Shown here: in pieces, positions 1 to 4,760 of the stretch
Numbering within the stretch: position 1 is the first letter of the stretch
Layout: each line of letters starts with the position of its first letter
NCBI GenBank assembly: GCA_029258695.1
Contig: JARIBR010000228.1
Span: 1-5,729, forward strand
DNA length: 5,729 nt
Source of the DNA: Quadrisphaera sp.
Lineage (GTDB): Bacteria; Actinomycetota; Actinomycetes; Actinomycetales; Quadrisphaeraceae
Reading direction: 5' to 3'
Made by a program: the position numbers and the translations under genes
Notes under the pieces: model-generated
What the model was told of the DNA's origin: nothing
The model's database searches: none
Seen by the model: only the letters and a program-made list of their open reading frames with translations

Positions 1-1182
1 CGTCTCGATCGAGACGGCGTGGGAGGCGAAGACCTCGGCGACCGCCGCGAGCACGCCCGGACGGTCGGCCACGTCGAGGCGCACGTGGTCCCTCGTGCGG
101 GCCGCGCTGATCGCGCACACGGGCAGGTCGGCGCCACCGGCCCGCGAGCGCGCCGGGCGCGCGTCGAGGTGGTCGCGCGCAGCAGCCACGAGGTCGCCGA
201 GCACCGCCGACGACGTCGGGGCGCCCCCGGCGCCGCGGCCGTAGAACATCAGCTCGCCGGCCGCGTCGGCCTCGACGAAGACGGCGTTGAAGGCGTCGCG
301 GACCCCGGCCAGCGGGTGCGTGCGAGGCACCATCGCCGGGTGGACCCGGACCTGCAGGCCTTCCGCGTGGCCGCCGTGACCGTCCTCGTGGCCCGGCGCG
401 CCCTCAGCCTCGGGGCACCGCTCGGCGATGGCGAGGAGCTTGATGACCATCCCCTCCTGACGGGCGGAGGCGACGTCCGCGGCGCTCACGCCCCGGATGC
501 CCTCGCGGTGCACCGCGTCGAGCGGGACCGCGGCGTGGAAGGCCAGGCGCGCGAGCAGCGCCGCCTTCGCCGCGGCGTCGTAGCCGTCGACGTCCGCGGT
601 CGGGTCGGCCTCGGCGTACCCGAGCTCCTGCGCCGCTGCGAGCGCGTCGTCGAGCTCGGCGCCGGAGGAGTCCATGGCGTCGAGCACGTAGTTGGTGGTG
701 CCGTTGACGATGCCGAGCACCCGCCGCACGCGGTCACCGGCGAGGGAGACCCGCAGCGGCGCGAGGATCGGGATGGCCCCGGCGACGGCGGCCTCGTAGT
801 GGACGGTGACCCCGGCGCGGGCGGCGCTCACGTGGAGGTCGGGGCCGTCCTGCGCGAGCAAGGCCTTGTTCGCGGTGACGACCGACGCCCCGTGCCCCAG
901 CGCGCTGTGGATGAGCGACCGGGCCGGCTCGAGGCCGCCGAGGAGCTCGACGACGACGTCGGCGCCGGCGACCAGCGCGTCGGTGTCGCCGGTGAGCAGC
1001 GAGCGGTCGACCGAGGGCGGCCGGGGAGCGCCGACGTCGCGGACGCCGATGCCGACCAGCTCGAGGCTCGCTCCGACCCGGGCCTCGAGGTCACGCAGCG
1101 GGGCGGACCCCGGCGCGAGGGCCGAGGCCACCTCGCTGCCGACCACCCCGCAGCCGAGCAGGGCGACGCGGACGGTGGTCAC
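1..1182 (-). CDS. hom: Homoserine dehydrogenase, C-terminus cut off by window edge
   Basis: This gene encodes the NAD(P)H-dependent enzyme that reduces aspartate semialdehyde to homoserine, the branch point to threonine and methionine, in the cytoplasm. I translated 394 codons in frame to the left edge with no stop. The Rossmann motif GCGVVG is at residues 10-15, followed by TANK at 103-106, EAAVAGAIP at 130-138 and GIVNGTTNY at 157-165. The catalytic block GYAEADPTADVDGYDAAAK spans 188-206. By alignment with the yeast enzyme, E191, D202 and K206 match its E208, D219 and K223. From about residue 366 a regulatory ACT domain begins (RPGVLAAVAEVF at 374-385), and the window ends inside it. The family is usually near 430-440 residues, so roughly 40-50 are missing. 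The GTG start is supported by AGGAG at 1194-1190, seven bases upstream. Residues 261-275 form an odd Gly/His-rich loop. The usual actinobacterial upstream neighbour lysA is absent; a degenerate histidine kinase lies there instead. Confidence 0.97.
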   Translation of the reverse strand, partial: MTTVRVALLGCGVVGSEVASALAPGSAPLRDLEARVGASLELVGIGVRDVGAPRPPSVDRSLLTGDTDALVAGADVVVELLGGLEPARSLIHSALGHGASVVTANKALLAQDGPDLHVSAARAGVTVHYEAAVAGAIPILAPLRVSLAGDRVRRVLGIVNGTTNYVLDAMDSSGAELDDALAAAQELGYAEADPTADVDGYDAAAKAALLARLAFHAAVPLDAVHREGIRGVSAADVASARQEGMVIKLLAIAERCPEAEGAPGHEDGHGGHAEGLQVRVHPAMVPRTHPLAGVRDAFNAVFVEADAAGELMFYGRGAGGAPTSSAVLGDLVAAARDHLDARPARSRAGGADLPVCAISAARTRDHVRLDVADRPGVLAAVAEVFASHAVSIET

Positions 1183-1189
1183 GGGTGTT

Positions 1190-1194
1190 CTCCT
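1190..1194 (-). promoter_or_regulatory. Ribosome binding site of hom
   Basis: AGGAG on the minus strand lies seven bases before the GTG at 1182-1180. It fixes the hom start and is the only convincing Shine-Dalgarno sequence I see in front of a gene in this window. Its upstream end lies within a 12-bp palindrome (1193-1204), so access to it could be affected by a bound protein or a hairpin. Confidence 0.75.
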
Positions 1195-1205
1195 CGAGCT
1201 CGAGC

Positions 1206-1230
1206 GGTGGGGTGCGGTGCGGTGCGGTGA
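1206..1230. repeat. Pentanucleotide tandem repeat in the hom leader
   Basis: Three perfect tandem copies of GGTGC (1211-1225) are flanked by the near-copies GGTGG (1206-1210) and GGTGA (1226-1230), giving about five units. On the hom strand this is a run of GCACC units 24-48 bases before the start codon. Being short and non-coding, it could arise by slippage in GC-rich DNA. No function is evident. Confidence 0.6.
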
Positions 1231-1356
1231 CCATGCTCTCAGGTGCGCCGGGGTCCTCCGGCGGCTCCTCGAGGAAGACCCAGGAAGGTCCGACGCCGAG
1301 CGGCGTGCCCACCAGCGGCGGGGACCAGCCTCGACGGTCCAGGTGGTGCGCTGACC

Positions 1357-2538
1357 TCATGCGGGATGGCCACCACCGTCGCCCTGCCCGGCGGCCGGCC
1401 GGGCCAGCGGCACGCTGACGCTCACCCGGGCGCCCCCCTCGGGCCCGGCGTCCAGCCTCACGCGCCCTCGGCGGGCCCGCACCAGCGCGTCGATGATCAC
1501 CAGACCGAGACCCGCCTCCCGAGCTGCGCGTCGGGTGGGCTCGGACGGCTCCGGGAGCTCGCCACCTGGCTGCTGCCCGTCACCGTCCACGGCGCTCGAT
1601 CCCGGATGATCCGAGTCTGCGCCGGCGAAGCACCGTCCGTCGTCGTCGACCACGAGCGAGACCTCGTCGGCCGTCGTCGCGAGACGGACCACGGCGTGCC
1701 CGGCGCCGGCCGCTCCCGCGTCGCGGACGAGGTGGGCGAGCACCCGGGCCCACGCGCTGTCCGGGCCAGCCACCAGCGCCGTCACGCCCCCCACCCCGGA
1801 GTCGTCGAGGCTCAGGGAGGTCCTCGGCACCATGGCGCTGAGCCGACGCAGCTCGTCGGGCACGAGCGTCCGCAGGTCGGTGGGGCGCAGCGCGGTGCCC
1901 GCCGGCTCGACGGAGGATCCCGGCTGCTCGTCGGCCGCAGCGCCCTCGCGGGCGACGAGCAGGAGGTCGTCCGTCAGCGAGCCCAGGCGGCTCACCTCGT
2001 GGTCGGCCGCGGCGAGGGAGCCCTGGAGGTCGTCGTAGGTGGTGGACGTCCGGGCCAGCTCGATCTCTCCGCGCAGCGCCGCCAGGGGCGCCCGCAGCTC
2101 CTGGCCGACCCCCGCGACGAGGGCCCGCTCGCGCGTCACCGCCGCGCGCATGCGGCTCAGCACGGCGTTCAGCGTCACGGCCAGCCGTGCCATCTCGTCC
2201 CGCCCCGGCGGGACGGGGAGGTCGCCGGCGGCCGAGGCGCGGGAGGCACGCTCGACCATCACGGCCACCGGGCGCAGCGTCCGGTGCACGGCGAGCACAC
2301 CCAGCAGGCACGTCGCGAGCAGCAGTCCGGCACCGATCCCCAGCAGCGGCAGGGTGACGTCCGCGAGCACCGCCTCGGCGGCGCCGGCGTCGTCGAGCAC
2401 CGCGTCGAGCCTGCTGCGCAGGACGAGGAGGACCGCGGCGCAGGCCACCACGACGAGGACCGCCGCCGCCGCGACGACGAGGAGCACCACACGCCCCCGG
2501 ACGGATAGTCCTCTCACTGGTGGTAAGTCACCGGTCAC
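1357..2538 (-). CDS. Orphan membrane histidine kinase lacking the phosphoacceptor His (probable pseudokinase)
   Basis: The protein has the layout of an EnvZ/OmpR-class sensor kinase, 393 residues from the GTG at 2538. It has TM1 at about 17-40, a short external loop of about 20 residues, TM2 at about 63-84, HAMP at about 85-137, dimerisation helices from about 138, and an ATPase-like C-terminus. The H-box, normally SHELRTPL, reads GQELRAPL, so Q146 (codon CAG, 2103-2101) replaces the phosphorylated His. The N-box Asn is D273 (codon 1722-1720). The G1 box reads DDDGRC (298-303) instead of DxGxG, and no F box is evident. G2 GLGL (343-346) and the end pattern GRVRLDAGPEGGARVSVSVPL (358-378) survive. 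No response regulator is adjacent. The frame is open throughout, so this is not a simple broken gene. A GTG nine bases upstream (2547) is possible, but it overlaps a -10-like hexamer. Kinase homology is clear; loss of autophosphorylation is inference from the missing residues. Confidence 0.88.
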   Translation of the reverse strand: MTGDLPPVRGLSVRGRVVLLVVAAAAVLVVVACAAVLLVLRSRLDAVLDDAGAAEAVLADVTLPLLGIGAGLLLATCLLGVLAVHRTLRPVAVMVERASRASAAGDLPVPPGRDEMARLAVTLNAVLSRMRAAVTRERALVAGVGQELRAPLAALRGEIELARTSTTYDDLQGSLAAADHEVSRLGSLTDDLLLVAREGAAADEQPGSSVEPAGTALRPTDLRTLVPDELRRLSAMVPRTSLSLDDSGVGGVTALVAGPDSAWARVLAHLVRDAGAAGAGHAVVRLATTADEVSLVVDDDGRCFAGADSDHPGSSAVDGDGQQPGGELPEPSEPTRRAAREAGLGLVIIDALVRARRGRVRLDAGPEGGARVSVSVPLARPAAGQGDGGGHPA

Positions 2539-2545
2539 GCTCCGC

Positions 2546-2551
2546 ACGCTA
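2546..2551 (-). promoter_or_regulatory. -10-like hexamer TAGCGT before the orphan kinase
   Basis: TAGCGT fits the actinobacterial -10 pattern TANNNT and ends seven bases before the GTG at 2538-2536. This is the spacing expected for a leaderless transcript, and no Shine-Dalgarno sequence is present. The same hexamer at the same spacing occurs before the ATG at 3824. No good -35 match is seen. The hexamer supports choosing the GTG at 2538 over the one at 2547. Confidence 0.4.
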
Positions 2552-2612
2552 GTCGGAGGATGCTGCGCCGCTCGACCATCCGGGCGCGGCGACCACCTCC
2601 TCCCCCGTCACG

Positions 2613-2648
2613 CTCACCCGGCTGCTGCCACCGGCCTCACCCGGCTGC
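2613..2648. repeat. 13-bp direct repeat across the SRPBCC stop codon
   Basis: CTCACCCGGCTGC occurs at 2613-2625 and again, identically, at 2636-2648, a 23-bp offset. The second copy covers the stop codon and last codons of the SRPBCC gene, so the gene's end appears partly duplicated just downstream. This is probably a small local duplication. The region 2549-2636 otherwise holds only the kinase promoter candidate and no gene. Confidence 0.55.
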
Positions 2649-3128
2649 GTCGAGCCGCGAGCGCACCTCGGTGTTGCGGGCACCCAGGAGGTGTCGCATC
2701 ACCGCTCGGACGGCCAGGACGTCGGCCACCCTGCCGAGCGCCCCCAGGGGGCTCGTCCAGCTCATGGCGTCGACCTGCCGGGTGACCGGGTCCGCGCCGC
2801 TCGGGCTGAGCGCGACGAACGTGTGCTCGTGCGCGTAGGCGGTGAACACCCCGGAGACCATGGTGTCGACGAAGCGGGCGCGCCGAGGGGTCCGCTCGAC
2901 GACGGCGATCCGGCTGGTGTGGCGCACCGGCAGCACCCCGAACAGCCGGGCGGCCCAGCGCACCCGCTCACCGTCCCCGATGGTGCCGCTCGCCGTCAGG
3001 TCGGCGCCGGACACCGCTCTCAGCCGGTGCCGGGCGAAGGCGACGGTCTCGACGCCGAGGTCCAGGTTGAGCGCCAGGGCCGTCTCGACGTCGGCGGGCA
3101 GGTCGGTCGTCGCGGTGATCGTGGGCAC
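2637..3128 (-). CDS. SRPBCC-fold ligand-binding protein (COG4276-like)
   Basis: This encodes a 163-residue cytoplasmic protein with the pattern of SRPBCC/START-superfamily proteins, which hold a hydrophobic ligand in a helix-grip cavity. Family-like elements are a start with a short strand and an Ala/Leu-rich helix (PTITATTDLPADVETALAL, 2-20) and a central segment around GVLPVRHTSRIAVVERTPRRARF (64-86). The VSGVFTAYAHEHTF block (91-104) matches the family's 'G.F..W.H.H.F' strand. The C-terminal PLGALGRVADVLAVRAVMRHLL (127-148) matches the 'PLGPLGRL...VRR.L...' helix. The length is normal for a single SRPBCC domain. I chose the GTG at 3128 because the fold begins there. The open frame continues to a GTG at 3167, but that stretch lies partly in a 7-bp tandem repeat and does not look like protein. 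No signal peptide or membrane segment is seen. The ligand is unknown. It lies upstream of the orphan kinase on the same strand, with an 98-bp gap that contains a separate promoter candidate. Confidence 0.85.
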   Translation of the reverse strand: MPTITATTDLPADVETALALNLDLGVETVAFARHRLRAVSGADLTASGTIGDGERVRWAARLFGVLPVRHTSRIAVVERTPRRARFVDTMVSGVFTAYAHEHTFVALSPSGADPVTRQVDAMSWTSPLGALGRVADVLAVRAVMRHLLGARNTEVRSRLDAAG

Positions 3129-3160
3129 GGTGACCACTGTGACGCAGGACCGGTCGACGC

Positions 3161-3183
3161 GGACCACGGACCACGGACCACGG
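3161..3183. repeat. Three tandem copies of a 7-bp repeat upstream of the SRPBCC gene
   Basis: GGACCAC is repeated perfectly at 3161-3167, 3168-3174 and 3175-3181, followed by a partial GG. It lies 33-55 bases before the proposed SRPBCC start and includes the alternative GTG at 3167. Its position allows either an operator array or neutral slippage. Confidence 0.75.
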
Positions 3184-3204
3184 CGTGGGTCGCACGGCCG
3201 CGGA

Positions 3205-3268
3205 TCGCAGCGCAGCCCGACGATGGCTCAGGACGCCGATGGCTGAGCCCGACGATGGCTGAGCCCCA
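3205..3268. repeat. 16-bp tandem repeat, three copies plus a partial one
   Basis: Units start at 3221, 3237 and 3253 with exact 16-bp spacing: CGATGGCTCAGGACGC, CGATGGCTGAGCCCGA and CGATGGCTGAGCCCCA. A partial unit before them (3205-3220) shares the AGCCCGA end, so AGCCCGACGATGGCT is a perfect 15-bp repeat at 3214-3228 and 3246-3260. The later units contain the small dyad GGCTGAGCC. The array lies in the non-coding gap between the DUF222 remnant and the SRPBCC gene. It may be an iteron-like regulator site or simple slippage; no CRISPR-like spacers are present. Confidence 0.8.
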
Positions 3269-3289
3269 CGCCCGATGGGTGGTGGAGCC

Positions 3290-3824
3290 TCAGAAGGGTG
3301 GGTCGCCCTGCCCCCGGCTCGGTCGGGGCGTCGCGCCGCCACCGCTCGGCCTCACGGGCTGGGGTGCGTCCTCGCCGGGTTCGTGGCTGCGGTGGTGGTG
3401 CCCGGTGCGGGTGGTGTGGACGATGGCGCCGCTCGGGTCGTGGTGGGCGGTGGTGCCGAGCTCGGCGGGGTCGGTGAGCAGGCGGCGCCAGGTGGCGTCG
3501 GCGGCGATGGCGCGGGCTTGGTCGGCGGGGATGGGTCCGAAGGCGCCTCTCGCGCCGGTCAGCGCGGCGGACAGCACGCCGGGTTCGGCCGCGGGTCTCG
3601 ACGACCAGGGACTGGAGCAGGCCCTGCACCTGGCGCAGCGCCGCGGCGCCCGGCACCGAGGACGCCAGCGCCCGCGCGAGGGGATCCTCGACGTCGGTCA
3701 CGCAGGGGTCCATCGGCACCGGCGCAGGCACCCGGACGGCCACCAGCTGGACCGTCTCCGGAGCCGACGCGGACGAGGACCTCCCGGCACGGGCCAGCGG
3801 CTCCGGCACCTCGTCCTCACCCAT
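3290..3824 (-). pseudogene. Decayed DUF222/13E12 (HNH endonuclease-type) gene remnant
   Basis: The best-preserved part is in the frame ending at the TGA at 3292-3290. It reads GPIPADQARAIAADATWRRLLTDP, which matches the segment that precedes the HNH domain in DUF222/13E12 proteins. These are actinobacterial genes of about 400-550 residues, often found in many copies. The HNH signature that should follow (CRFPGC and DH..PW) is absent, and the frame runs into Pro/His/Arg-rich low-complexity sequence. Upstream, a different frame starts at an ATG (3824-3822) and gives about 75 residues (including DPLARALASSVPGAAALRQVQGL) that could be the family's N-terminus. The two frames meet near 3580-3600. 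The simplest reading is an N-terminus joined to the late middle of the gene by a large deletion and a frameshift. The C-terminal identification is fairly firm; the N-terminal one is tentative. It probably makes no functional protein. Confidence 0.55.
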
Positions 3825-3831
3825 GACCACG

Positions 3832-3837
3832 ACGCTA
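3832..3837 (-). promoter_or_regulatory. -10-like hexamer TAGCGT before the DUF222 remnant
   Basis: TAGCGT ends seven bases before the ATG at 3824-3822, with no Shine-Dalgarno sequence between. It has the same hexamer and spacing as the element before the orphan kinase, which is consistent with leaderless transcription. This supports the idea that 3824 was once a real start. Confidence 0.35.
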
Positions 3838-3877
3838 GGTGCGGCTGACGCCCCTGGGGAGGACCGCACCGGAGACC

Positions 3878-3917
3878 TGTGGACGAGCCTCCCCGACGAC
3901 CTCTGGTCTGTGGACGA
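3878..3917 (-). promoter_or_regulatory. Two DnaA-box-like nonamers 31 bp apart
   Basis: TCGTCCACA occurs on the minus strand at 3886-3878 and 3917-3909, each in the longer identical TCGTCCACAG. It differs by one base from the high-GC actinobacterial DnaA box TTGTCCACA. The 31-bp spacing, about three helical turns, places both on the same face of the DNA. No AT-rich region or replication gene is nearby, so this is not an origin. A DnaA-titration or regulatory site, or chance, are all possible. Confidence 0.3.
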
Positions 3918-3950
3918 CCGGCTGGGACCACCGCATGCCTCGAGACGACC

Positions 3951-3977
3951 GTGGTCCAGCTCCGGCCCGTGGACCAC
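3951..3977. terminator. 8-bp perfect inverted repeat downstream of the response regulator
   Basis: GTGGTCCA (3951-3958) and TGGACCAC (3970-3977) form a perfect 8-bp stem with an 11-nt loop, about 95 bases beyond the regulator's stop codon. There is no T-tract on either side. In GC-rich actinobacteria such U-less hairpins may terminate transcription, but an operator role ahead of the DUF222 remnant is equally possible. The rest of 3825-4070 has no gene I can support. Confidence 0.35.
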
Positions 3978-4035
3978 CGAGGGCCCCTCGTCGCTCGACC
4001 GCTCAGCAGGTACGGCGACGCGCTCTGCGCCGCAT

Positions 4036-4067
<32 letters not shown>

Positions 4068-4070
4068 CGC

Positions 4071-4760
4071 TCACGCCAGCCCGTGCTCCCGGGCCGCGAT
4101 CGCCGCCTGGACCCGGGAGCGCACGCCCAGCTTGGTCAGCACCCGGGAGACGTGGGTCTTGGCCGTCGCCTCCGAGATGCCCAGCTCCTGTCCGAGCTCC
4201 GCGTTGGAGAGCCCGACGCCGAGGCAGCGCAGCACGTCGTGCTCGCGCGAGGTGAGGGCGCCGAGGAGCGCTGTGTCGACGGTCTGCGCGCGCTCCGAGA
4301 ACGACGTCGGAGCCACCTGCGACACGACCCGTCGCACCACCTCGGGGGCCAGGACCCCGTCGCCAGCCGCGACACGCCGGACCGCGTCACGCAGCGACGC
4401 GCCGTCCACCGTCTTGAGCAGGAACCCCGCAGCGCCGGCCCCTAGGGCACCGAAGACGTCGACGTCGAGGTCGAACGTGGTGAGCACGAGCACGTGCGCC
4501 AGACCCTCCCCGACGACGGCGCGGGTCGCCTCGATGCCGGAGACCCCCGGCATCCGCAGGTCCATGAGCACCACGTCGGGGCGCAGGGCGCGGGCGTTGA
4601 GCAGGGCTGCTGCTCCGTCGGCCGCCTCACCGACCACCTCCACGTCGTCGTCCTGCGCGAGCAGCAGCCGCAACCCCGAGCGGACCGCGGCGTGGTCGTC
4701 GACGACGAGCACCCGGACGACGGGAGCCCCCGCACCGGGCCCGTCCGCGTCATCGCTCAC
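4071..4760 (-). CDS. NarL/FixJ-family response regulator with LuxR-type HTH
   Basis: This is a cytoplasmic transcription factor of 229 residues, phosphorylated by the kinase encoded immediately upstream. The receiver domain spans about 14-132: acidic D21/D22, phosphoacceptor D67 in VVLMDLRMPG (63-72), switch T94/T95, and conserved K116 in FLLKT (113-117). A short linker leads to a LuxR/GerE DNA-binding domain from L169 (LTSREHDVLRCL) through the recognition helix ISEATAKTHVSRVLTKLGV (195-213) to the end. All expected catalytic residues are present. The GTG start at 4760-4758 overlaps the kinase stop codon as GTGA, so translational coupling is likely. No strong Shine-Dalgarno is visible. The open frame extends upstream to 4823, but that part lies inside the kinase gene. 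Length and domain order are typical. Target genes are not evident from the window. Confidence 0.95.
   Translation of the reverse strand: MSDDADGPGAGAPVVRVLVVDDHAAVRSGLRLLLAQDDDVEVVGEAADGAAALLNARALRPDVVLMDLRMPGVSGIEATRAVVGEGLAHVLVLTTFDLDVDVFGALGAGAAGFLLKTVDGASLRDAVRRVAAGDGVLAPEVVRRVVSQVAPTSFSERAQTVDTALLGALTSREHDVLRCLGVGLSNAELGQELGISEATAKTHVSRVLTKLGVRSRVQAAIAAREHGLA

Larger units (their letters stand above)
1183..1356 (-). promoter_or_regulatory. hom 5' leader with hairpins and a palindrome at the RBS
   Basis: This 174-bp gap lies between the kinase stop and the hom start. In the direction of hom transcription it contains a 5-bp stem (1340-1336 with 1326-1322), a 6-bp stem with a 2-nt loop (1306-1301 with 1298-1293), and a 9-bp stem with a 13-nt loop (1281-1273 with 1259-1251). 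One pair of the 9-bp stem is G-U in the hom transcript but would be C-A on the other strand, which favours an RNA role for hom. The palindrome CTCGAGCTCGAG (1193-1204) abuts and partly overlaps the Shine-Dalgarno AGGAG (1194-1190). No U-tract follows any stem and no clear -10 box is visible. A regulatory or attenuator role is inference. Confidence 0.4.

Noticed and set aside
19..1230. Long open frame on the plus strand (403 codons)
   Set aside because: It is the antisense shadow of hom. The translation is Arg/Gly/Asp-rich with no recognisable domain, while the minus strand encodes a textbook homoserine dehydrogenase.
1091..1234. Possible threonine-type leader peptide starting at the ATG at 1234
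   Set aside because: It contains only scattered Thr (four in the first 17 codons), no Ile run, and it does not stop before hom but runs on inside it.
1091..1360. Minus-strand 89-codon frame whose ATG overlaps the kinase stop as ATGA
   Set aside because: The ATGA overlap is attractive, but the frame overlaps the first 92 bases of hom, has no Shine-Dalgarno, and its second half is an out-of-frame hom reading rich in Arg and Pro. It resembles no family.
1243..2785. Plus-strand open frames opposite the orphan kinase (to 2508 and to 2785)
   Set aside because: High-GC shadow frames with low-complexity translations and no domain. The minus-strand kinase has membrane helices and family motifs.
3205..3268. 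CRISPR-like array
   Set aside because: The 16-bp units are directly adjacent with no unique spacers, and no cas genes are present.
3161..3977. GGACCAC motifs on both sides of the DUF222 remnant as possible element borders
   Set aside because: The same 7-mer also occurs inside hom (85-91), the orphan kinase (1686-1692) and the HisKA_3 kinase (4813-4819), so it is common here. No target-site duplication or terminal inverted repeat pair is seen.
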